From the NCBI RefSeq assembly GCF_003952425.1, contig NZ_CP034449.1, positions 6,870,001-6,934,000 on the forward strand: a stretch of DNA of 64,000 bases, written 5' to 3'. The notes beneath the pieces are model-generated. The model was not told where the DNA came from. It worked only from the letters and a program-made list of their open reading frames with translations, and did no database searches. This stretch comes from Mesorhizobium sp. M2A.F.Ca.ET.046.03.2.1 (GTDB lineage Bacteria > Pseudomonadota > Alphaproteobacteria > Rhizobiales > Rhizobiaceae). Below are positions 1 through 6,379 of this stretch, piece by piece (within the stretch, counting starts at the first letter, position 1; each line of letters begins with the position of its first letter). The position numbers were made by a program, and so were the translations under genes.

Positions 1-111
1 AAACCATTGCCCGCACGGAGGTGAATTATATCTCAAACGGGCGGTTTCGCGAGCCGTGTGAGGCGGAACAAGTGTTTAGGCGGCGGGTTGAATCCCAGTA
101 GGAGATTTCCC

Positions 112-264
112 GTGACTGACACGCCCGGCAGACCAGAAAACGCCAGGGCCTATATCATCCAACGCTTAATGGAAGAAACCGGGATTTCGGTAGAGGAAGC
201 GAAAGAGTTGATTGGGGTCTTAGGCTTTGAGTGCCCTCGCTCCTACGCGAGGCCAATATCATAG
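112..264 (+). CDS. Small unknown protein, possibly frameshifted
   Basis: A 50-aa product read from a GTG start six bases after a good AGGAGA ribosome site. The residues after the start form a plausible helical protein (AYIIQRLMEETG, then VEEAKELIGVLGF). In the last 13 residues the reading becomes irregular. Moving by one frame near 232 would give a continuation containing PSLLREAN and IVERK and a stop at 291-293, which looks more protein-like. The gene may therefore have lost or gained a base. Function is unknown. Confidence 0.45.
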   Translation: MTDTPGRPENARAYIIQRLMEETGISVEEAKELIGVLGFECPRSYARPIS

Positions 265-486
265 TTGAAAGGAAGCGGGCTGGCCGGGTCTGATATTGTC
301 ATGGAAGGGCCCGTCGCCATGCTCGGGAGGAAAATGGCCACGGGCTGACCCTGAGACGTCCAGCGGCTATACCCCGAAGGGATCGACCGCTTCGCCTACA
401 ACCAACAAGCGTCCAACGGGTTGCAGACAGTTTTATGTACAGTAGAACAGGCTTGACTAACGGCGTAGCCGCACCAGACTCGCCTT

Positions 487-783
487 ATGGCGATGGGCAG
501 CATCAAGGTCGGGGATACCGTTGCGATCACCGCAACGATCCGCAAGCGCGTAACTGAGGATCGAGTGAGCGTGCTGATCCCCTCATATCATCAGCCCCAT
601 TCGATTGTGGACACCACACCAAACGTTAGCAGCGGGCAGAAGATTGAGCTTACGGGGGAGGTCACCAGGGTAGATGGGGACAGCGTGACCGTCGGCGGCA
701 AAGATCTCGGCATTACGGTCAAGCGCAGCGCAGTGCGACTTGTCACCAGTCATGTGGCGCCGAAGCGGAAGACATCCACCTGA
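487..783 (+). CDS. Hypothetical protein, 98 aa
   Basis: Unrecognised soluble protein rich in Val, Thr and Ser, with alternating hydrophobic stretches that suggest a small beta barrel (for example KVGDTVAITATIRKRV and KIELTGEVTRVDGDSVTV). The C-terminus is basic. No clear Shine-Dalgarno site precedes ATG 487 or the in-frame ATG 493, so the start is uncertain. The 265-486 stretch upstream shows no gene I can support. Confidence 0.45.
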   Translation: MAMGSIKVGDTVAITATIRKRVTEDRVSVLIPSYHQPHSIVDTTPNVSSGQKIELTGEVTRVDGDSVTVGGKDLGITVKRSAVRLVTSHVAPKRKTST

Positions 784-1008
784 TAGAGAAAGCCCGTCGC
801 CGATGTCACAGGCGACGGCACTACCAAGGGTCGAGCGTTTAAAATGCACGTGATTTGGAACCCGCGCTTTCACAAATGTTAAGCCTAGCAACCAGGCGAG
901 TGTGATCGCGCGGCAGTCTCGCCAGGGCGGCGATCACCAGTCCGTCATCGTGGGGCGACACTATCAAATGTATTCGTGCATGCCGCTCGTCCCGACTATT
1001 TTGCTGTC

Positions 1009-1224
1009 ATGGCAACCTCCACAAGGCAAACGCCACAGTCGGTGGTGCAGCTTCTAGGTCCGCTGCGTAGAAAGGCCGCTCGTTACCGCGGCGGGTCCAC
1101 GGAGGCGGGTGATGAGTTGGTGGAGTTGACCTTGCGGGTTGCGCTTTCAGAAGAGTCCAATCGGCCACCGGAAGTCAGCCTCAACAGATGGCTGAACGAC
1201 ATCATGAAGCGGCACCTCAACTGA
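1009..1224 (+). CDS. Small protein, weakly sigma-region-2-like
   Basis: About 71 aa from ATG 1009; an upstream GTG at 976 would add 11 residues. The middle (LLGPLRRKAARY, then GDELVELTLRVAL) resembles the first helices of alphaproteobacterial sigma-factor region 2 or PhyR-like folds, but the rest of such a protein is missing. It may be a small regulatory protein or a fragment. It is the last plus-strand gene before the prophage lysis cassette. The 784-1008 stretch before it holds no gene I can support. Confidence 0.4.
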   Translation: MATSTRQTPQSVVQLLGPLRRKAARYRGGSTEAGDELVELTLRVALSEESNRPPEVSLNRWLNDIMKRHLN

Positions 1225-1252
1225 ATGCCCACCCAGACGGTCTAAGTTGTAT

Positions 1253-1606
1253 CTAGGAGCGCTTTCGCTCGATCTTGTCGCCTTCAATGAAGCGATCCAT
1301 GCGCTCGTGCAAGGTGGATACGCTGCCCTTCAGGTCGCGCACGCCGGTCATCACCTCGTCACGGAATTCTCGCAGGCCGGCCTTTGTGATGTAGGTCTCT
1401 GCAACGTGGAGCTTGTGCGCCGCAAGCTGCTCGGTCAACAAGGAGACCGAGGCCATCGCCGTGTCGGCGCGCAGATGCGCGTCACGCGCATCCTTCTTGA
1501 CCTCGTCCCGCGCCACCTTGATCGCGGCTTCGATGCGCCACCACAGCCCGCCGACTGCGCCGATGACGGCCATCAGAAAAACGATGTTCGAATTGAAGTC
1601 CGCCAT
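1253..1606 (-). CDS. Membrane-anchored coiled-coil protein, last gene of the lysis cassette
   Basis: A 117-aa protein. It has one N-terminal membrane segment (residues about 6-22, NIVFLMAVIGAVGGLWW) followed by a charged, heptad-like region (about 26-115). This layout is common for small proteins at the end of phage lysis modules, including haemolysin XhlA-like and holin-accessory proteins. It follows the outer spanin gene after 21 bp and is the leftmost minus-strand gene of the prophage. A precise role in lysis is inferred from position only. Confidence 0.6.
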   Translation of the reverse strand: MADFNSNIVFLMAVIGAVGGLWWRIEAAIKVARDEVKKDARDAHLRADTAMASVSLLTEQLAAHKLHVAETYITKAGLREFRDEVMTGVRDLKGSVSTLHERMDRFIEGDKIERKRS

Positions 1607-1627
1607 CTGCTGGATGCCTTCTGCCGG

Positions 1628-1897
1628 CTAGGATTTCAGTTCGGCGCGGCGCGCGGCGCTTGCCCTGGTATGCCGGTCGCACTCAGCGCCCGTATAGAGG
1701 CCAACGGCACAGCCGGGCGCCATCGTCCGGTCGATCCTGTTCTGGTCGGCGAGCGTCTTGCCCTGCGCGCCGGCGAGGCTGTTACCGAGGGCCGAGCGCA
1801 GGGCTGGCACACCGCTGATGCCGGAAGTCGTACACGCCGCCAGCGTCGATGCAGTCGTCAAAAGACAGCCGAGCATCAATGCCCTTATCGATCGCAT
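1628..1897 (-). CDS. Outer-membrane spanin-like lipoprotein (Rz1 type)
   Basis: An 89-aa protein starting MRSIRALMLG, with a signal sequence and a lipobox (LAAC, Cys about residue 22). This predicts an outer-membrane lipoprotein. The gene starts inside the preceding inner-spanin gene in another frame (overlap 1782-1897). Overlap of this kind is the classic Rz/Rz1 arrangement. Outer spanins join inner spanins across the periplasm and fuse the two membranes in the last step of lysis. The mature part is longer and less Pro-rich than lambda Rz1, so identity rests on lipobox, overlap and position. Confidence 0.6.
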   Translation of the reverse strand: MRSIRALMLGCLLTTASTLAACTTSGISGVPALRSALGNSLAGAQGKTLADQNRIDRTMAPGCAVGLYTGAECDRHTRASAARRAELKS

Positions 1898-2075
1898 GAT
1901 GGTTCTCCTTTTCGATCCTGGCGCGCAGCTCGTCGGCGCCCTTGTGCTTGATGAGCTCGTAGGCCCAGAGCGCGGCGCCCGACGCGATGAGGACGATCGC
2001 GCCCCATGCGATCGCGCCGGCGGCCAGGCGCGAGACGCCAAGCCGGTCGACAATGAAGGTGACGAGGAAGCTCAC
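1782..2075 (-). CDS. Inner-membrane spanin-like protein (Rz type)
   Basis: A 97-aa protein with a membrane segment at residues about 17-38 (AAGAIAWGAIVLIASGAALW), then a charged helical periplasmic stretch (HKGADELRARIEKEN). This is the usual inner-spanin plan. GTG 2075 is preferred because it overlaps the stop of the upstream small membrane gene (GTGA). The 3' part of the gene contains the start of the lipoprotein gene at 1897. The two C-terminal Cys residues might stabilise the complex; that is a guess. Confidence 0.6.
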   Translation of the reverse strand: MSFLVTFIVDRLGVSRLAAGAIAWGAIVLIASGAALWAYELIKHKGADELRARIEKENHHAIDKGIDARLSFDDCIDAGGVYDFRHQRCASPALGPR

Positions 2076-2188
2076 AGGAACATCCACCAAACCAGCGCCA
2101 TGCCGACAGGCACGCCGACCGCGAAGCCGGCGAGGACCGGCAGCGCTTTCTCGATCGCCTGGGTGAGAACTGCCTTCAGGTTTTCCAT
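2072..2188 (-). CDS. 38-aa membrane peptide, candidate holin or antiholin
   Basis: Very short reading frame, MENLKAVLTQAIEKALP followed by one hydrophobic segment (VLAGFAVGVPVGMALVWWMFL). ATG 2188 lies 3 bases after the endolysin stop, and its TGA overlaps the GTG of the inner-spanin gene. The tight coupling on both sides supports real translation. Its place between endolysin and spanin, and its single membrane helix, fit a small holin or holin partner. No other obvious holin is present. The function is inferred. Confidence 0.55.
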   Translation of the reverse strand: MENLKAVLTQAIEKALPVLAGFAVGVPVGMALVWWMFL

Positions 2189-2191
2189 GGC

Positions 2192-3040
2192 TCAGCCCGC
2201 CTTGCCGATGGCGAGCGCCAGGCGCTCGGCCTTGCGGCGGGCATACCAGCCATAGGCCAGACCGCCGATCGCCAAGATGGCACTGACCAGGGCAAGGATG
2301 AGGACCACCTTGCCGATCCACTCGCTCGTGTAGCTGAAGGGGGAAAGCTGGTTCTGCAGCTCGGCCAGCGTGCCCGACAGGCCGACGCCGGCGACGCCGC
2401 CGCCGGCTGCGGCATCGGCAGGTGCCGTCGAAGGCGCGGGCTTGGCGTCCTCGACGAATGCCTTGGCCTGACCGCCGTCGACGAAGTTCGCCATCTGGGG
2501 CATCGCGCCGGTGGCCCATGCCTGGCCGATCGAGCGGACCTCGGCCACCCGCGAACGCCAGCCGCGGCCGAAGTCCTTCCAGGTCTTCAAATGCTGCAGG
2601 AATGTGAGCCTCTGGTCGCAGATGCGGTCGATCAGTGCATCGTGGTTGTTGCAGCCCTGCACTGCGGCGACGGTGCCGAGACCGATGACGCCGTCCACAC
2701 GGCCCTGATAGAGCGGCCCAAGGGCGCGCTGTAGCCAGATGATCGACTGCTTCGGCCCTGAGTTCACCGCACCATCGAAAACGACATAGTCGACGCCGGC
2801 TGGCAGCTGGTCGCCCTTCACGGCGTCCCAGTATTGCCGGTCGTAAATGTCGAAGAGCTCCTGGCCGGTGATACCCTTAACCGAGCGGGTGGCTAGGCCC
2901 TTGCTACGGCGGTAGGCGTCATAGACCCGCTGGGTGACGCCCTTCATGGTGACGCCGCCAGGGTCCGCCGGATGGTTGCTGTATCCGCCCTCATGCGCGA
3001 GCACGCGGGCGAGCGATTCGTGCTCGCGGGATCCGGTCAT
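2192..3040 (-). CDS. Phage endolysin, glycoside hydrolase family 108, membrane-anchored
   Basis: A 282-aa muramidase-type endolysin. The GH108 signature EGGYSNHPADPGGVT lies at residues about 17-31, with the likely catalytic Glu at 17. The peptidoglycan-binding part follows (QYWDAVKGDQLP, VDYVVFDGAVNSG). A linker rich in Ala and Pro (about 190-220) leads to a C-terminal membrane helix (VVLILALVSAILAIGGLAYGW) and a basic tail. ATG 3040 is chosen for its AAAGGAAA ribosome site. It would cut the glycan strands of peptidoglycan at lysis. C-terminal membrane anchoring is a less usual design. Confidence 0.85.
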   Translation of the reverse strand: MTGSREHESLARVLAHEGGYSNHPADPGGVTMKGVTQRVYDAYRRSKGLATRSVKGITGQELFDIYDRQYWDAVKGDQLPAGVDYVVFDGAVNSGPKQSIIWLQRALGPLYQGRVDGVIGLGTVAAVQGCNNHDALIDRICDQRLTFLQHLKTWKDFGRGWRSRVAEVRSIGQAWATGAMPQMANFVDGGQAKAFVEDAKPAPSTAPADAAAGGGVAGVGLSGTLAELQNQLSPFSYTSEWIGKVVLILALVSAILAIGGLAYGWYARRKAERLALAIGKAG

Positions 3041-3110
3041 TGATTTTCCTTTCGGTTGGGAACTTTCCGGCGCGCCGGCGATTGAGGGCCGCGGCAGGGG
3101 GACTTCAGAA

Positions 3111-3356
3111 TTGGATTGCTTCACGAAGCTTGAGGTGCTGATCGACGCCAGCAGCGCCAACCTCGTCGAAGAGGCGCGCGAGCTACTCGCTCACACAAAA
3201 GGCAAGTCGCACGAACTTGCGGTAGCCGTGGACGAATTCCTGCTCGACATGATGACACTTGAATTCCTGCTCGAAGCCGAGCGGGAAGCATTCCATGGCG
3301 CGGCACGGAGACTCGCACGCATGCGCCTGACGATGGTGAAGCTGCTCTCGGCCTAG
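3111..3356 (+). CDS. Possible small helical protein on the opposite strand
   Basis: About 81 aa from TTG 3111, with a G-rich but distant ribosome site. The sequence is strongly helical and acidic (ARELLAHTK, VDEFLLDMMTLEFLLEAE) and has protein-like composition. It fills the gap between the endolysin start and the gpD stop, on the opposite strand to both. It could be a small cargo gene between the lysis and tail modules. Function is unknown. Confidence 0.45.
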   Translation: MDCFTKLEVLIDASSANLVEEARELLAHTKGKSHELAVAVDEFLLDMMTLEFLLEAEREAFHGAARRLARMRLTMVKLLSA

Positions 3357-4369
3357 CGCCTATCCGCCCCGGCCGAGCCTTGCGGGTTGCCCAGCGAGAT
3401 CTGCGTGGTGTAGCCGCTGCCGCGGTCGAGCGTGTCGGTGATCGAGGCGATGGTGTAGCTGCCGTCGACGCCGGCGCGCAGGTCTATGATGGCCGTGCCT
3501 TCCGGCTCGGCGGTCGGCTCGCCCTCGATCGTGACCGACCCGGAGCCCTTGCTGCGCGCTCCGTCTACGCGATCGGAATCGGCGCGGGTCTTGGCCGAAG
3601 CCTCGTCAGGCTCCATGAAGCGGAGCACGTCATCCGGCTCGACATCGTCGCCGGTCTCGACCTCCTCGATGACCTGCTTGGCCTTCTTGACGTCGTACCA
3701 CCGGCCCTTCTTCTTCTTGAAGCGCGGCCGGTCGGTCACCGGCGTCAGGCCGCTCGCGGATATCACCGTGCCGCGGGTGATCACGATGGTCGGCAGCGGC
3801 TGGCCGGTGGCCGAGACGCCGACGTTGCGCGGCACGAAGCCGGCCTGCGTGCCTTTGATGGCGAAGGTCGCGCCATGCTCGCGCGCGAGCCGGTCTGCGA
3901 AGGCGAGGAAACTCTCATTGTCCTGCGCCTCATAGTCAAGCTCGCGGCTGGCGAGGGAAGGATGCACCTTAATCGACAGGCCCGCGTCGCCGGCAGCATC
4001 CTCGAGGACCTGCCCGAGCTTCTTCTTCTCCCAGTGCCGGTCGGCCGGCTGCTTGACCTTGCCCTTCAGGCTGGCCGAGCGCGCGGTGATGGAGAGCACG
4101 CTGCCGGCCCCTCGATCGGTCGACCAGTCGCAGGTGTCGACCTCGCCCTCGAAGGTGCGCATCGCCCCACCCTGCCAGCCAAGCTCGATCGACACAGGCG
4201 TGCCGGTCTTGGGAAACCGAACGGTCGCGTCCTTGTCGTCCAGCGTGAAGGTCGCCGACTGCGTCGCCTCGGTGCCGCTCTTGGTGATGGACAGCGAGAT
4301 CAGCAACGGCAAGAAGCGAGAGGTGACGTCCTGCCCACCGACAACGACCCGGAGATGGCCCTTCCTCAT
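3353..4369 (-). CDS. Tail protein gpD (late control D family, baseplate hub)
   Basis: A 338-aa protein of the P2 gpD / Mu gp44 family. This forms the hub below the tail tube that carries the spike. Typical features are the N-terminal LRVVVGGQDVT region, DWSTDRGAGSVLSITARS, and the FLAFADRLAREHGATFAIKG stretch at about 150-175. ATG 4369 overlaps the stop of gpX (ATGA), so the two are translationally coupled. X then D directly upstream of the lysis genes is the order seen in P2-like tail modules. Confidence 0.85.
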   Translation of the reverse strand: MRKGHLRVVVGGQDVTSRFLPLLISLSITKSGTEATQSATFTLDDKDATVRFPKTGTPVSIELGWQGGAMRTFEGEVDTCDWSTDRGAGSVLSITARSASLKGKVKQPADRHWEKKKLGQVLEDAAGDAGLSIKVHPSLASRELDYEAQDNESFLAFADRLAREHGATFAIKGTQAGFVPRNVGVSATGQPLPTIVITRGTVISASGLTPVTDRPRFKKKKGRWYDVKKAKQVIEEVETGDDVEPDDVLRFMEPDEASAKTRADSDRVDGARSKGSGSVTIEGEPTAEPEGTAIIDLRAGVDGSYTIASITDTLDRGSGYTTQISLGNPQGSAGADRR

Positions 4370-4596
4370 GAAAAGAGGTCAATCACGGGCTTTGCGGCCG
4401 CGCCTTCGGCCGCCATTTCGGCCGGCGTCATCACGGTGACGACGCGAGCGACGGGCAGATGCGGGCCCGACCCGGCGAGGTCCTGGTTGAGCGCGAAGGT
4501 CTTCGCCACCATGCCGGAAAAGACCTTGCGATAATGCCGCGCCAACAGTGCGGATAGCGTCATGCCTTCCGACTTGACGGTGACAGTTTCTGTCAA
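4366..4596 (-). CDS. Tail protein X (LysM-like)
   Basis: A 76-aa protein of the P2 gpX family, which contributes to the baseplate or tail tube end. It begins with TTG 4596, six bases after an AGGAGA site. The core (LSALLARHYRKVFSGMVAKTFALNQDL, hence SGPHLPVARVV) fits the LysM-like fold of this family. The upstream edge of its ribosome site touches a perfect 19-bp hairpin, which marks the junction with the RelA/SpoT-type gene. Confidence 0.8.
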   Translation of the reverse strand: MTETVTVKSEGMTLSALLARHYRKVFSGMVAKTFALNQDLAGSGPHLPVARVVTVMTPAEMAAEGAAAKPVIDLFS

Positions 4597-4607
4597 GGGA
4601 AATCTCC

Positions 4608-4647
4608 TTCATCATCTGCTTGAGGCGTGCCTCAAGCAGATGATGAA
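4608..4647. repeat. Perfect 19-bp inverted repeat with a 2-nt loop
   Basis: The arms at 4608-4626 and 4629-4647 are exact reverse complements, separated by GT. On the minus strand the hairpin ends directly at the GGAG of the gpX ribosome site. There is no T-run, so it is not a standard terminator. It sits between the stop of the RelA/SpoT-type gene (4683) and gpX. It could block read-through or mask the gpX ribosome site, or it could be a trace of the insertion event. Confidence 0.9.
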
Positions 4648-4682
4648 TCCAAATCTGAGTGAGTTTACGTCGGATAAGAGCG

Positions 4683-5849
4683 CTATCTATACGCTGCCAG
4701 CCACGAAAGATCGTAAGCTTGACTAGATTTATATCCGGGAGACAGAACGGCCTTCAGCTTCTCAGTAAATGCGCTCACGTCTAAGAAGTAGTTCGGAAAC
4801 GCTTTCTTTAGATCGTTGACCTTGTTGACCTCAACCAGAACTGTATTCCGCTTCTGGTTGTTCCTTTCTTCATCAACGTATCGCGCAGCTCCCTTGTCGT
4901 AGCTGTAGAACGGTTGAACGAAGACCTCTCGGGTGCTGTAGTCGAATTGGAGCAGAAAATAGCGGGCGTAGGTATGACCATACCCGTCGGTAAAGTTAAT
5001 TGCCCGATTGTACGTCTCCAAGGTCGAGACCGCCTTAATTCGCTTCGAAAGATCTCGGATTTCCTTTCGAATGTCCGCACGCGGGATGTCTGCAGTCGGC
5101 GCTAGTTCCCGGTCTTCCTCATATGCTAGTTCGGACGACATAAGCTCGAAAAACCGACGCCAGTCCGTATCACCCTCGCCGCCCTTTATGTTCTCGTGGC
5201 GGATCAGCCCAACTGATTCCACCGCAGTCGCCCAAGCGTGCTGCAATCGGGTGCGAAGTTGAACCTCAACGGTCTGTCGGTTGAAAATTTCTTCTTCGCC
5301 ATTCCCGCAAAACTTCAGGATGAAGTGATGGCTTCGATAGCCATCCTTCTTCGGGCGCGAAATGTAGTCGTCTTCCGATTGGATCGAATGCGCGGTGCCT
5401 CCATTGCGATAGACTCCAACGAGCCGATCTACCTCTTTCATCGATCGCAAGATTGCCCTGCATCCGGCAATATCTTGCATTTGGTACAACGTGATCGGCC
5501 GCTGAAGCTTTCGGCGTATCGACGCCATGCGTTTAAGTCTGGCGGCGGCGACGGCGTCCTTTTCGACGTGCTTCAGCTTGCGGGACAGTTCCATCCGCAC
5601 GCGAAGCAGGGGCAACATGTGCGCGTCTCGCCAGCTATGCGCGATTGCAAAAGCCTGCACTATGTGAAGACCGCGCGCCTCTTGAATTGTCGGGATCGCA
5701 TCGCGAGTGAGGTTTTCGCGAAGCACCTTTCCGGCGTTCACAATCTCACTTTTCGAATACATCGGCCTAGGTAACCCCGCCATTCCAGCCGGGCCGACTT
5801 CATCCCGCTCAGGGACGGCCCACGCTACGTTATTGAGCGCTGGAATCAT
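4683..5849 (-). CDS. RelA/SpoT-domain nucleotide pyrophosphokinase (small alarmone synthetase type), prophage cargo
   Basis: A 388-aa protein. Residues about 103-215 carry the RelA/SpoT synthetase signatures: RLKRMASIRRKL, LYQMQDIAGCRAI (121-133), YISRPKKDGYRS (163-173) and VEVQLRTRLQHAWA (194-207). There is no HD hydrolase domain, TGS or ACT. About 100 residues precede the domain and about 170 follow it; neither part is recognised. Family members transfer pyrophosphate from ATP to GTP/GDP, or, in the toxic branch, to tRNA or adenosine nucleotides. The gene lies between tail genes U and X, has its own ribosome site and a possible promoter, and is less GC-rich. A defence role is inferred. Confidence 0.85.
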   Translation of the reverse strand: MIPALNNVAWAVPERDEVGPAGMAGLPRPMYSKSEIVNAGKVLRENLTRDAIPTIQEARGLHIVQAFAIAHSWRDAHMLPLLRVRMELSRKLKHVEKDAVAAARLKRMASIRRKLQRPITLYQMQDIAGCRAILRSMKEVDRLVGVYRNGGTAHSIQSEDDYISRPKKDGYRSHHFILKFCGNGEEEIFNRQTVEVQLRTRLQHAWATAVESVGLIRHENIKGGEGDTDWRRFFELMSSELAYEEDRELAPTADIPRADIRKEIRDLSKRIKAVSTLETYNRAINFTDGYGHTYARYFLLQFDYSTREVFVQPFYSYDKGAARYVDEERNNQKRNTVLVEVNKVNDLKKAFPNYFLDVSAFTEKLKAVLSPGYKSSQAYDLSWLAAYR

Positions 5850-5863
5850 ATTTCTCCCCTCTT

Positions 5864-5892
5864 AAAGTAGCCGTTAGGTAGGAGAGGCACAA
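5864..5892 (-). promoter_or_regulatory. Possible own promoter of the RelA/SpoT-type gene
   Basis: On the minus strand TTGTGC and TACTTT are separated by 17 bases and lie just upstream of the GAGGGGAGA ribosome site and ATG 5849. The spacer holds TTAGGTAGG on the plus strand. This is similar to one half-site of the prophage operator, but without the dyad. This is a pattern match only. Confidence 0.35.
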
Positions 5893-5959
5893 TATCCGGG
5901 ATACCGGGCCTCCCTCGGGGAGCGGCGTCGGTACACACAGGCACTTGGTCTTTTCTCCG

Positions 5960-6379
5960 TTAAGCAATCAGCGAGAACAGCGAGGCGAAGAAATCGGCCG
6001 GTGCTGGCGCCGCCGATTTCTGCATCTTGACGGTGATGTCGACGACCTGGCCGACGCCGTCGTGATCGAGGAAGGTATGCTCGTCATTGACCGACTGCAC
6101 GACGTAGAAGCCGAACACGCTGCCGTCGCCACGGGTCACCAGTTGCGGCGTGCCGGCAAGTTGCGCGTTGCGCAGGATGTTCAATGTGCCCAACCCGCCA
6201 AGCTTCGACGGAATCAGACGGCCGGAGACGGTGAGCGTTTCCGATCCGACGCCGACATCTTCCAGGGGAGGCATCGCGCCGACGACCGGCTTTTCTGCAT
6301 AGTCATGCGTCGTCTCGCGCCCATGCTTGTCGATGTTGAAAGCGAGATCGCACTCGACCAGGCCGATCTTCATCAGCAT
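5960..6379 (-). CDS. Tail protein U (tail completion / baseplate)
   Basis: A 139-aa protein of the P2 gpU family, which acts in tail completion. Features are MKIGLVECDLAF near the start, VGSETLTVSGRLIP (about 47-60), and VVQSVNDEHTFLDHDGVGQVVDITVKM (about 93-119). ATG 6379 overlaps the tape measure stop (TGATG). In P2-like operons X or D follows U; here the RelA/SpoT-type gene has come in between. Confidence 0.8.
   Translation of the reverse strand: MLMKIGLVECDLAFNIDKHGRETTHDYAEKPVVGAMPPLEDVGVGSETLTVSGRLIPSKLGGLGTLNILRNAQLAGTPQLVTRGDGSVFGFYVVQSVNDEHTFLDHDGVGQVVDITVKMQKSAAPAPADFFASLFSLIA

Noticed and set aside
3380..4534. 384-aa plus-strand frame
   Set aside because: Antisense of gpD and gpX, with low-complexity Arg/Ala/Gly content.
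5870..5886. CI operator at the synthetase promoter
   Set aside because: Only one half-site (TTAGGTAGG) is present, without the second arm of the dyad.
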